Of a DNA stretch of 64,000 nucleotides, positions 26,459 through 35,183 are shown in pieces. Below the pieces are notes generated by a model that worked only from the letters and a program-made list of their open reading frames with translations, did not search any database and was not told where the DNA came from. The stretch lies in the NCBI GenBank assembly GCA_900539265.1, contig UQBM01000007.1, positions 1 through 64,000 of the forward strand, given 5' to 3'. This stretch comes from an uncultured Mollicutes bacterium. GTDB lineage: Bacteria; Bacillota_I; Bacilli_A; ML615J-28; CAG-313. Position 1 is the first letter of the stretch, and every line of letters begins with the position of its first letter. Position numbers and translations under genes: made by a program.

Positions 26459-29416
26459 TTAGTGTTTTTTTATTTTCCTATAAAGGAAAAATCCCAAACC
26501 CAAATTAAATAAAACTAATACCAATTGTAAATTATCACTATTTTTACAAGATTTACAATTATTATCATTAGGCTCTCTATTTTGAACTGATTGAGTAGTA
26601 AAATTATTACTTTTAATCACAACTTCATAATAAGAATCTTTAACAATCAACTCTAAATAACCATTATTTATTTCATTTGTTGGTAATTGTATATTGAAAT
26701 TAAGACTATTATCATTAAGGTTTATCTTTTCTCTTTGATTATTTATTACAAGATACAAATCATATTCTAGATTTTCATTATCAGTTGGCAAAATAATTGA
26801 ACCTTTTAAATTTTCTCCTATTACTAAATTAGATTTTTCTAATTGAATGCTACCACCAACTGGTATAGTATTTTCAATAATCGAAAATTTAATAGAGGTT
26901 GTTGTAGTTGATTTATACCCATTACTTGCAATTATTTCAATATAGCAATTAGAAGATGTGATATTTAATGCTTCAATTTCAAATTCATTATTTATTGCTT
27001 GATTAAAACTATTCGTAATATCGTATACTTTATCATCTACTTTTAAATTCACCAAAAAAGTAAGTGGATAACCTTCTATATCATTTATACCACTATAACT
27101 TATTTTAATTGGTTCATGGCCTTGATAAATCTCTTTATTTAATAAAATTTCTCCTGTTGTTGGTGCAAACTTTTCTATTAAGTTAAAAGTTTTGGAATCC
27201 ACAATAGTTTCTAATTCACCATCTGAAAATATAATTCTAAATTTACAATTTGAAGTTTCATAAAGATAGGATTTCCAAACAAAATTAACAATATTATCAT
27301 TTATAGTTACTATTGGCTGAATATTTCTTTCAATCCCATTTTCTACCATTTTAAAAACATATGAAACAAGGTCATGATTAGGATCTGTTGGCAATTCAAA
27401 TTCACCTATAATATTACTACCAGCCTTTATATTTTCTTGATAATCTATAATCATAATATCTGTTGAATTAGGAGCTAAATTTGGTTGTTTATTATCTAGA
27501 TTGATAAAAGTTACATTATCTGATACATAACCATTTTTAGAAACAGGAACTAAATAATAATTATAATTATCATCACAAGTTCCTAAATTTATTGATAATC
27601 TTTTATTTTCCTCATATCCTGCATATAAAATATCCATTCGATATTCAATTTTATATTTATCAAAAACCTCATTTTTTGGAACTCTATAATATCCATATGC
27701 TCTAGCACCATTTATTGCATTAAAACTTAAAATTAAATTTTGTTCCGAAGTTTCTTTTAATGAATAATCTGAAATTTTTAAATTATAGGAATCATCTTTA
27801 CCAACTTCAAGTGGGAAAACCTTATTATTTGTCCATAAATTTTTAAAAACTGACATTCCTGCTTTTCTAATTGTTTCCGCATTAGGATATGAAGAGGTAA
27901 CATCATTACCAAGAATTTTATATAATATTTCATATGAATATACAGCTGAACCCTTAATCACATCATAATGTTTATTGTATCTAATTTGATCAGTTATTTC
28001 TATAGAACGATAAAATTGATCAGGATTATCACGATATTTATAAATACCATGAGCAATATATAATCTAATATCTTTCTTTCCTTCCTCTTGCCTTATCGCA
28101 TTAATTCTTGTAACCTGTTCAGCCCACCAATCAACAACATCTGCATAAGGTGCATAAGGATCTTCAAATGCATAATACACTTGAGGAGCCACCCAATCAA
28201 CTAATCCTTCTTCTACCCATTTTAAAGAATCTGCATACAAATCGGAATAAGTACTATAAGCATATTCCGCTGTATTCGAACCATTTTCACTACATCTTGT
28301 TGAACCTGCACTACAATATTCTGAATTAGAGCGCCATACAGCGGCAGGTTTGCTACCAAACTCTACACATTTTCCTGTTTTTTCATTATATTCATCAATC
28401 GCTTTACGAATATTACGCATCATAATATTGATATTTTCTCTTCTAAAATCACCAAGATTTAAACTTGCTTCCATACCATAAATCCCATTCTCACCAAAAA
28501 CATCTTTACCATAGTTTTGAGGATCATCAAGGTATTCATAATAATTAGGCCAATCATTCATAATATCTATTCCTGATTTCGTGTATGTGCCTTTACCAAC
28601 AAAATTTGTATTTTCTAAATCACTTGATGTTGTACCTTCTAAATAAAAATAATCATCAAAATGAAGGCCATCAACATCATAATTTTCAACAATTTCCATA
28701 ATAGTATCAACAATAAATTTTTGAACTGCAGGCTCACTAGGATTTAAGATTAGTTTTTCATCATAACTTCCTGCAACTACATATTCAGGGTGTTCTTTTG
28801 CAAAATTTCCTTCAGCTAAATTTGCTAAAGCATCATGTTTCATTTGTACAAGTTCAGTTACAGGAAGTGATAAAGCACTACCATTTGTGACATACGTTTC
28901 TGTTGTAACCCTAAAAGCATTCATCCAACACATAAAACGAAACCCTCTTTTATGAGTCTCATCAATCATCCATTCTAACGGATCCCATCCTGGATTAACA
29001 CCACTACCAACTAAAAATTGACTCCATGGATTAAGTTCTGACTCATAAAAAGCATCATTAGATGGTCTTACTTGAAAGAAGATTGTATTCATACCAAATT
29101 CTTCCATTCTATCTAGAATACTTAAAAATTCATTTTTATAATCTATAATGGCCTTCTCACTTAACCCATTTTGTTTAGAAATAGCAATATTATAAACAGT
29201 TGCAACCCAAACTCCTCGCATCTCTGCATAAGCATTGTTATATTCTTTAATAATTTCAACTAATTCGTTTGTGCCATAATGCCTTACGCCAGTTGGATTT
29301 TTAGTAGTCGTTAAAACTCTAGTTTCTTCCTGAGCTCCTACTACAAAAGGGCATAGTAAAAATAAGATCAAAGTTATAATGAATATTGGTTTTATAAAAA
29401 TGTTCTTATAATTCAT
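26459..29416 (-). CDS. Large secreted GHL10 glycosidase-like protein with Ig-like domains and C-terminal anchor
   Basis: A 985-residue secreted protein. The signal peptide (about 1-28) is followed by a GHL10 barrel (about 60-520: MRGVWVATVYNIAI, FQVRPSNDAFYE, MCWMNAFRVT, GLHFDDYFYLEG, FGSKPAAVWRS). Then come several Ig/Fn3-like beta domains (about 560-945), and an end of NCKSCKN, a membrane segment and RKIKKH. Unlike its paralog it lacks the Cys-rich GHNW units. The start overlaps the deacetylase gene by 11 bases and has an AGAGGTG site. Surface glycan cleavage is likely; the substrate is not evident. The C-x-x-C plus membrane tail matches the other surface proteins here. Confidence 0.83.
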   Translation of the reverse strand: MNYKNIFIKPIFIITLILFLLCPFVVGAQEETRVLTTTKNPTGVRHYGTNELVEIIKEYNNAYAEMRGVWVATVYNIAISKQNGLSEKAIIDYKNEFLSILDRMEEFGMNTIFFQVRPSNDAFYESELNPWSQFLVGSGVNPGWDPLEWMIDETHKRGFRFMCWMNAFRVTTETYVTNGSALSLPVTELVQMKHDALANLAEGNFAKEHPEYVVAGSYDEKLILNPSEPAVQKFIVDTIMEIVENYDVDGLHFDDYFYLEGTTSSDLENTNFVGKGTYTKSGIDIMNDWPNYYEYLDDPQNYGKDVFGENGIYGMEASLNLGDFRRENINIMMRNIRKAIDEYNEKTGKCVEFGSKPAAVWRSNSEYCSAGSTRCSENGSNTAEYAYSTYSDLYADSLKWVEEGLVDWVAPQVYYAFEDPYAPYADVVDWWAEQVTRINAIRQEEGKKDIRLYIAHGIYKYRDNPDQFYRSIEITDQIRYNKHYDVIKGSAVYSYEILYKILGNDVTSSYPNAETIRKAGMSVFKNLWTNNKVFPLEVGKDDSYNLKISDYSLKETSEQNLILSFNAINGARAYGYYRVPKNEVFDKYKIEYRMDILYAGYEENKRLSINLGTCDDNYNYYLVPVSKNGYVSDNVTFINLDNKQPNLAPNSTDIMIIDYQENIKAGSNIIGEFELPTDPNHDLVSYVFKMVENGIERNIQPIVTINDNIVNFVWKSYLYETSNCKFRIIFSDGELETIVDSKTFNLIEKFAPTTGEILLNKEIYQGHEPIKISYSGINDIEGYPLTFLVNLKVDDKVYDITNSFNQAINNEFEIEALNITSSNCYIEIIASNGYKSTTTTSIKFSIIENTIPVGGSIQLEKSNLVIGENLKGSIILPTDNENLEYDLYLVINNQREKINLNDNSLNFNIQLPTNEINNGYLELIVKDSYYEVVIKSNNFTTQSVQNREPNDNNCKSCKNSDNLQLVLVLFNLGLGFFLYRKIKKH

Positions 29417-30092
29417 CTTTCACCTCTTTTTTATGATGTTTTAAAACATTAAAACACTGAGCATATTTTTTTCTTGATAAAGCCCCACGACATCTAGCCA
29501 AAGATGTATAGTAATCATAATAAGCAAAATCTTTGCTATTCATGGCAAACCATTGTGTATGTAAAGCCTTAGCCCATAAATCAAATCCTTTAGTTATATC
29601 AACATAAATGTAGGGATCAAAATCATTATCATCTTCCCAATTTTCACAAAAATAAACAGGAGCATAGTGGCGAAGCCCTTCTTGATTACCAATTACACCA
29701 GCAATGAATTGAGCATCTTGAACGATATAATGTGTATTATTGTGATCTTTATGCATACTAGAATGCCAATGTGTGACAATAATATCTGGTTTATACTTAA
29801 CAATTATTTCCGCAACTTGTTTCCTTACTTCATCATTATTAGGAAGTTCTCCATCTGCATATTTTAACACTAAAGCCTCACCATTCATTAAATTCATAAA
29901 TGCTTGAGCCTCATTTATTTTTTGTTTACGATATTCTGAAACCGATAAATGAGCAGGATTACCACGTTCACCTGCAGTTAAAGCAAGTGTAATATTTTTA
30001 CCACCATCTAAAGCATTCGTCGCCATTAATCCCCCTGCTGTAAGTTCCATATCACCGATATGACCACCAATTGCTAAAATCGTTTTTCCCAT
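29406..30092 (-). CDS. PIG-L family deacetylase-like protein
   Basis: A 228-residue protein of the LmbE/PIG-L fold that usually removes N-acetyl groups from GlcNAc-type sugars with zinc. The N-terminal motif is GGHIGDMELTAGG instead of the canonical AHPDDE: the metal-binding His and second Asp remain, but the first Asp, the general base in MshB-type enzymes, is Gly. The downstream HKDHNNTH motif keeps the second metal site. This variant belongs to a recurrent subfamily found near glycosidases, so it may act on another amide or ester. There is no signal peptide. It lies 19 bases after the serine hydrolase gene. Confidence 0.85.
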   Translation of the reverse strand: MGKTILAIGGHIGDMELTAGGLMATNALDGGKNITLALTAGERGNPAHLSVSEYRKQKINEAQAFMNLMNGEALVLKYADGELPNNDEVRKQVAEIIVKYKPDIIVTHWHSSMHKDHNNTHYIVQDAQFIAGVIGNQEGLRHYAPVYFCENWEDDNDFDPYIYVDITKGFDLWAKALHTQWFAMNSKDFAYYDYYTSLARCRGALSRKKYAQCFNVLKHHKKEVKDEL

Positions 30093-30111
30093 TTTATTTA
30101 TCCTTTCTATC

Positions 30112-31185
30112 TTATTTAAACTTGTAATAATTTGCCATTATATAATTTGCAATTTTACCTCTTGCCTCAATATGAGCGGAGATATTTCTTGTTGGATGAA
30201 CACGATTAGTTAATAAACAAAAACCTATTTCATTACTTCTGTCAATAAAGATACTAGTTCCTGTAAAACCAGTATGATGAATTGTTTGATTACTAGTTAA
30301 ATCACCACTTGAACTAGCAAAGCCTCCAATTAGCCACCCTAATCCTCTTATAGTGCCATTGCACATTACTCCACTTTTTTCATGAACTTGTGGTGTAAAC
30401 ATTAAATCAATGGTTGTTGGCGATAAAATTTGTTGATTATTATATTTACCATTATTTAAAATCATTTTAATAAAATGACTTACATCTTCAACTGTTGAAA
30501 AAACTCCAGCATGGCCTGCTACCCCGTTTAACAAAAAGGCCATTTCATCATGAACACTACCTTTAATGATTCCTTGATACAAATTATCATTTCTAAGTTC
30601 TGTTGGTGCACATCTATTAAGATCTTTAGGATTATATGTAGTATCAATCATATCTAACGGCAAGAATATTTTTTCTTTAATTACTTCATCTAATGGTTTT
30701 TTTTCTATTTTTTCTATAATCAACCCCAACAAAACATATCCCAAATCAGAATATTTAATTTTCGCACCAGTTTCATAGACCAATGGTGTAGAAAAAATTT
30801 TTTCATATACATCTTTAGCACTTTTCATTACTAAAAGTCCACTAATTCCTTCTGGAAGACCAGAAGTATGAGTTAGCAAATGCCAAATTGTAACTTGTTC
30901 ATATGCAAACTGTGGTAAATAGTTTTGAACTTTAGAAGCAGTTCTAATCTTACCCTCTTCCATTAATTTAAAAATACAAGTTGTGGTAGCAAGAACTTTT
31001 GATAACGACGCCATATCATATATTGTATCAATAGTATTTTTTTGAATACTTGGAATTAAACTTTTATTACCTACACTTCCTAAATATGTCTGTTTTGGTG
31101 TCACAATAGCATAATTAGCACCTGGAAAAGCACCATTTTTTATTTCCTCTTCAATTATTTTTTTTAATTCTTGTAATTCTTTCAT
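30112..31185 (-). CDS. Beta-lactamase-fold serine hydrolase (AmiE/esterase-like)
   Basis: A 357-residue class C beta-lactamase/S12 fold protein. The nucleophile motif SLSK (S-x-x-K) is near residue 58, YSDLGY replaces Y-x-N in the second motif, and HHTGFTG is the third motif near the C-terminus. No signal peptide is visible, so it is probably cytoplasmic. Relatives include YbbE/AmiE, the N-acetylmuramyl-L-alanine amidase of Bacillus cell-wall recycling, and various esterases; sequence alone does not decide. Its start is 20 bases after tyrS with no terminator between, so it may be read from the tyrS promoter. The neighbouring PIG-L and GHL10 genes favour a glycan role. Confidence 0.82.
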   Translation of the reverse strand: MKELQELKKIIEEEIKNGAFPGANYAIVTPKQTYLGSVGNKSLIPSIQKNTIDTIYDMASLSKVLATTTCIFKLMEEGKIRTASKVQNYLPQFAYEQVTIWHLLTHTSGLPEGISGLLVMKSAKDVYEKIFSTPLVYETGAKIKYSDLGYVLLGLIIEKIEKKPLDEVIKEKIFLPLDMIDTTYNPKDLNRCAPTELRNDNLYQGIIKGSVHDEMAFLLNGVAGHAGVFSTVEDVSHFIKMILNNGKYNNQQILSPTTIDLMFTPQVHEKSGVMCNGTIRGLGWLIGGFASSSGDLTSNQTIHHTGFTGTSIFIDRSNEIGFCLLTNRVHPTRNISAHIEARGKIANYIMANYYKFK

Positions 31186-31205
31186 TTCTTATTGCAAATA
31201 AATTT

Positions 31206-32438
31206 TTATTTATGTTCAATTAAATAATAATTTTTCTTTCCCCTTCTTAATACTGTATATGTTTTACCAATAGCCTCATTCTTTCTAATAATAAATGCTA
31301 AATCTTTTTCTTGATTTCCATTTACTAAAACTGCACCACCATTTATAAAATCACGAGCTTCTCGTTTTGAGGAGGCTGCCTTTAAATTTACAAGAGCATC
31401 TATTAACAATATATCTTCTGATAATTCAATCTTCGGTAATTCTGCAAAAACCATTTCAATTTCTTCTTTTGAAAGATTCGCTATTTTTCCACTAAATAGA
31501 GCCTCACTTAATTTGACCGCTTGTTTATAACTTTCCTCACTATGAATCATTATTGTCATTTCTTTAGCAAGAGCCTTTTGAGCAACCCTCAAATGTGGTT
31601 CTTTATTAAATGATTCCTCTATTTTTTCAATTTCTTCTTTTGAAAGAAAAGTAAATTGTTTCAATTCTTTGATTACATCACTATCAGGAGTGTTAATCCA
31701 AAATTGGTAAAAAGCATATGGTGTTGTCTTTTTAGCATCAAGCCATATCGCACCCCCTTCGGTTTTTCCAAATTTAGTTCCGTCACTTTTTGTAAATAGT
31801 GGTACCGTAACACCATATGCTTCAGCATCAGCACCATGAATTTTTCTAATCAATTCAAGTCCTGATGTAATATTACCCCATTGATCTTGTCCACCAATCT
31901 GTAATGTACATCCTTCTTGAACAAACAAATGTTCAAAATCTAGTGCCTGTAAAATCTGATAAGAAAATTCTGTATATGATATTCCACTATCAAGCCTTGA
32001 TTTAACAGTATCCTTATTTATCATATAATTTACATTAAAAAATTTACCATAATTTCTTAAAAAAGTCAAAATATCAATATTATAAGTCCAATCATAATTA
32101 TTTACCATTTTACATTTAAATAATCTCTCAACTTGTTTATATAAACTATTAGCATTATAATTTAACTGTTCTTTGGTTAATAATTTTCTTTCAGCATTTG
32201 GTTTAGGATCACCAATTGATCCTGTTGCACCACCAATTAAGAAAATTGGTTTATGTCCATATTTTTCTAATCGTTTAGCAAAAATAAAGACTAATAAGTG
32301 ACCAACATGCAAACTATCACCAGTTGGATCAGTTCCAAGATAAAAGGTTAATTTATCATTATTAATTTTATCTATAATTTTTTCATCAGTAATATTGTGA
32401 ATTAATCCACGCCATTTTAATTCTTCAAATAAATTCAT
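31206..32438 (-). CDS. tyrS: Tyrosyl-tRNA synthetase
   Basis: A 410-residue class I tyrosyl-tRNA synthetase that charges tRNA-Tyr with tyrosine. It has the HIGH-type motif HVGHL near residue 45, the substrate pocket QILQALDFEHL, GGQDQWGNI, and the KMSKS-type motif KFGKTEGG near residue 231. The C-terminal S4-like RNA-binding domain includes SSKREARDFINGGAVLVNG. The length is normal. A GGAG site precedes the ATG. A T-box leader upstream places it under control of uncharged tRNA. It is an unusual first gene for the glycan genes that follow closely. Confidence 0.97.
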   Translation of the reverse strand: MNLFEELKWRGLIHNITDEKIIDKINNDKLTFYLGTDPTGDSLHVGHLLVFIFAKRLEKYGHKPIFLIGGATGSIGDPKPNAERKLLTKEQLNYNANSLYKQVERLFKCKMVNNYDWTYNIDILTFLRNYGKFFNVNYMINKDTVKSRLDSGISYTEFSYQILQALDFEHLFVQEGCTLQIGGQDQWGNITSGLELIRKIHGADAEAYGVTVPLFTKSDGTKFGKTEGGAIWLDAKKTTPYAFYQFWINTPDSDVIKELKQFTFLSKEEIEKIEESFNKEPHLRVAQKALAKEMTIMIHSEESYKQAVKLSEALFSGKIANLSKEEIEMVFAELPKIELSEDILLIDALVNLKAASSKREARDFINGGAVLVNGNQEKDLAFIIRKNEAIGKTYTVLRRGKKNYYLIEHK

Positions 32439-32454
32439 TGTAATTTTTTCTCCT

Positions 32455-32669
32455 TTTATAATAATAAAAAATCGTCCTTAAAAATATTTAAGGACGAAAC
32501 AATCTAGTTCCGCGGTACCACCTTAATTCAAAAGTAATCTACAATTACTATTTGCACTTTGGAAAACTATAATCAAAAGTACTTTTGATATCCGATATAA
32601 TTCAATTTCTTATTTGCTAAACTTTTCACCACCCAGCCTAGTCTCTAAATTTTTCCTTTAAGAAATCTA
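32455..32669 (-). promoter_or_regulatory. T-box leader of tyrS
   Basis: Minus-strand RNA begins with an AGTAGA-like motif near 32665, continues through stem I (GGGTGGTGAAAAG) and ends in the hallmark T-box GGTGGTACCGCGGAA (32509-32523) and a terminator. Uncharged tRNA-Tyr should favour the antiterminator. A TAT codon in GAATTATATC may be the specifier, but that assignment is uncertain. The 5' end abuts the lacI stop. Confidence 0.92.
32472..32497 (-). terminator. T-box intrinsic terminator
   Basis: TCGTCCTTAAA and TTTAAGGACGA form an 11-bp stem followed by a T-run on the minus strand, directly after the T-box sequence. It is the terminator partner of the antiterminator and ends about 35 bases before the tyrS ATG. 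Confidence 0.92.
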
Positions 32670-33755
32670 CTATTTTGTAGATTGACGCCAAACAATGCTA
32701 TAATCTACATTTTTATTTATTTCAATTTTTTCTTCTAATAATCCTTCATCTTTATCATCATTATGTTTAAAGTCATTATAATATTCTTCCTCTAACTCCG
32801 CCTCATGCATTAAATCAGTAAGTAAATCCATCGCGACTTCCCCAATTTCATAAATCGGTGTATTAATACAAGTTAGAGTTGGCCTTGATAATTCTGCATA
32901 CTTAGTATTTTGAAACCCGATTACTTGTAATTCATCAGGAATTGAAATATGTAATTGTCTTGCTACATTGATAAAAGATACTGCCATTGAATCTCTTACA
33001 ACAATTGCTACATCTGGATACTCATCTTTAAGAATTTCATAGTATGACTTTTCATTTAAATAAGTTTTTCCTGAAACATTAATAATTCGTGGTTCTAATC
33101 CAGCTTCTTTCATTGCAGTTTCATAACCTTGAACTTTTAAATCATTAACTGCATATTTCTTAATGGTGGAGATAATCCATATTTTTTTATTTCCTCTTTC
33201 AATCATCTCTTTAGTCATTTCATATGCAGCCTTTTTATAATCAATTGCTACAGATGGAATTTCAGGATCACTACATACTGTATTAGTTAAAACAACACTA
33301 ACACTCGATTCTTTAATAATTTCTAAATATTCATCAGCAATTTCATCATTAATATATAAAATACCATCTACTCCAGAAGACATAACTGTACGCCAAAGTT
33401 CTTGTTCTTCATTAACTGGATTTTCACTATTACTACTATTATTAACAAATAATCTAATCAAATATCCTCTTCTAATAGCTGTAGCAGCAATTCCATCAAC
33501 CATTCCAGCAATTGAACTACGCGTAAGTTCGGGAACAACAACAGCAACTGTTGTAGATTTTGAACTAGCTAATCCCTTAGCATTTAAATTAGGTTTATAT
33601 CCTAGTTCTTTAATAATCCTCTCAATTTTTTCACGAGTAGCAGGTTTTACTTTTTCAGGATGATTGAGGACTCTTGAAACCGTAGCTAAAGATACACCAG
33701 CTGCCCCAGCAACATCATAAATCTTATTAGGACTTGTGCGTTTATCACCTTTCAT
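32670..33755 (-). CDS. LacI-family transcriptional regulator
   Basis: A 361-residue repressor. The N-terminal helix-turn-helix (about residues 12-34: YDVAGAAGVSLATVSRVLNH) and hinge ELGYKPN are followed by a periplasmic-binding-like sensor domain. A C-terminal acidic tail (EAELEEEYYNDF.HNDDKDEG) is longer than usual. LacI proteins bind CG-centred palindromes and release them on binding a sugar, or act like CcpA with Hpr. The matching site AAAAACGTTTTC lies in the promoter of the hexosaminidase operon, so that is the probable target. It has its own promoter and ends at the T-box leader. CcpA is a possible alternative identity. Confidence 0.88.
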   Translation of the reverse strand: MKGDKRTSPNKIYDVAGAAGVSLATVSRVLNHPEKVKPATREKIERIIKELGYKPNLNAKGLASSKSTTVAVVVPELTRSSIAGMVDGIAATAIRRGYLIRLFVNNSSNSENPVNEEQELWRTVMSSGVDGILYINDEIADEYLEIIKESSVSVVLTNTVCSDPEIPSVAIDYKKAAYEMTKEMIERGNKKIWIISTIKKYAVNDLKVQGYETAMKEAGLEPRIINVSGKTYLNEKSYYEILKDEYPDVAIVVRDSMAVSFINVARQLHISIPDELQVIGFQNTKYAELSRPTLTCINTPIYEIGEVAMDLLTDLMHEAELEEEYYNDFKHNDDKDEGLLEEKIEINKNVDYSIVWRQSTK

Positions 33756-33779
33756 AGCTTTACCTCATTTCATATTTAC

Positions 33780-33808
33780 ATTATATCACAAGTTGATTGA
33801 AATATCAA
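33780..33808 (-). promoter_or_regulatory. Promoter of the LacI-family gene
   Basis: Minus strand TTGATA (33803-33808), 17 bases, TATAAT (33780-33785). The -35 region lies in the dyad TTGAT-ATTTCA-ATCAA-like sequence. The ATG follows about 25 bases after the -10 box. Confidence 0.78.
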
Positions 33809-33834
33809 GATATTTTGCAAATTTTTATGAAAAT

Positions 33835-35106
33835 TTATTTGGTATTTTCATATGTTAATTTTTTAATTAAACGATTTGTAACACCAGCCCCTAAGAAAAC
33901 CCATACATCATCTAATTGACCAACTAATTTTAAACATTCATCATCATATCTATAAAAATAATTAAAGGATTTATCAATCTTTTTTTGCAAAATGTTATTT
34001 TTATTTTCTCTTTTTGAAGTAAAAACATCTAAAATATAAACTTTATCAAATTTTTTTAAAACTTTAATAAAATCATTTTTAAAATGAAGTGTTCTTTCAT
34101 ATGTATGTGGTTGAAAAATCACATTAATTTTCTTTGAAGGATACATAAGTTTTAAAGTTTCATATAAAGATTTAATTTCTGTTGGATGATGAGCATAATC
34201 ATCAATAATCGTGCTATTTTTAAATTGATAAGTTGAAAGTCTTCGTTTAGGCAATTTTCCTTCATCGCTTAAATAAGGCCTTTTTTTCAACAGAATTGCT
34301 ACCATATAACTAGAAACATAATTATAAATCATATGGCGCCCTAAATAAGGAACTTTTAAATAAATATTGTTTTGATATGTAACCTGAATATAATACCCTT
34401 TTGTAGTGGTACTAAGAATTTTGATTTGAATATCATTTTTTTTATTAAATCCATAGGTTAATTTCTTGGAATGTTTGATTCTTTTACCCCAATAATCATC
34501 ACCATTTACTAAAACCATTTTAGATTGATTTGCTAATTTTTGAAAAGATTGAAATAATTGTTTTTCGCTTTTATAAAAGTCCGTATGATCTAACTCAATA
34601 TTAGTAATTATTAGCAATTCTGGATGGTAACTTAAAAAATGTTCTTTATATTCGCAAGCCTCTAAAACTAGTAAATCCGTATCAAAACTTCCACCTTCAC
34701 CATCACCAATGATATAGTTACATTCTTTTTTTAAAAAATCAACAAGCAAAAAAGAAGTTGTTGTTTTGCCATGAGTTCCCGAACATGCAATAATTTTTTT
34801 ATTTAATTTTTGGCCAATAAATTCATGATAATATAAATAATCATTCTTTTGATTAATTATTTCATCTACTTCTACGTTATTTTTATCAAAAGCATTGCCA
34901 ATAATATAAAAATAATCCTTTGTAATATTCACACGATTAAATGATTTAATTTCAATTTTTTGTTCTTTTAAGGCATCTTCGGTAAAATAATATTCATCTA
35001 CATCACTTCCAACTACTTCATTTCCTTCTTCTTTTAACAATTTTGCAAGACTTGACATCCCTGTTCCTTTAATGCCAACTAAATAATATTTATTAATGCT
35101 TTGCAT
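33835..35106 (-). CDS. murC: UDP-N-acetylmuramate-L-alanine ligase
   Basis: A 423-residue Mur ligase. It adds L-alanine to UDP-MurNAc using ATP, the first peptide step of peptidoglycan synthesis in the cytoplasm. Visible are the N-terminal Rossmann motif GIKGTGMSSLAKLL, the ATP loop SGTHGKTTTSFLL (near residue 113), the metal-binding ITNIELDHTDFY and DDYAHHPTEI. Because the first domain carries G-x-K-G-T-G-M-S and no folate features, MurC is favoured over MurD/MurE; Mpl is a less likely alternative. Its presence shows that the organism makes a wall. It is followed by the LacI gene on the same strand after about 80 bases. Confidence 0.93.
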   Translation of the reverse strand: MQSINKYYLVGIKGTGMSSLAKLLKEEGNEVVGSDVDEYYFTEDALKEQKIEIKSFNRVNITKDYFYIIGNAFDKNNVEVDEIINQKNDYLYYHEFIGQKLNKKIIACSGTHGKTTTSFLLVDFLKKECNYIIGDGEGGSFDTDLLVLEACEYKEHFLSYHPELLIITNIELDHTDFYKSEKQLFQSFQKLANQSKMVLVNGDDYWGKRIKHSKKLTYGFNKKNDIQIKILSTTTKGYYIQVTYQNNIYLKVPYLGRHMIYNYVSSYMVAILLKKRPYLSDEGKLPKRRLSTYQFKNSTIIDDYAHHPTEIKSLYETLKLMYPSKKINVIFQPHTYERTLHFKNDFIKVLKKFDKVYILDVFTSKRENKNNILQKKIDKSFNYFYRYDDECLKLVGQLDDVWVFLGAGVTNRLIKKLTYENTK

Positions 35107-35183
35107 TTTATCACCTACTTTAATCTATGACAATAGTCTACAATTGGTGATATTTTATTCTTTATAATTATTTAATAATACAT

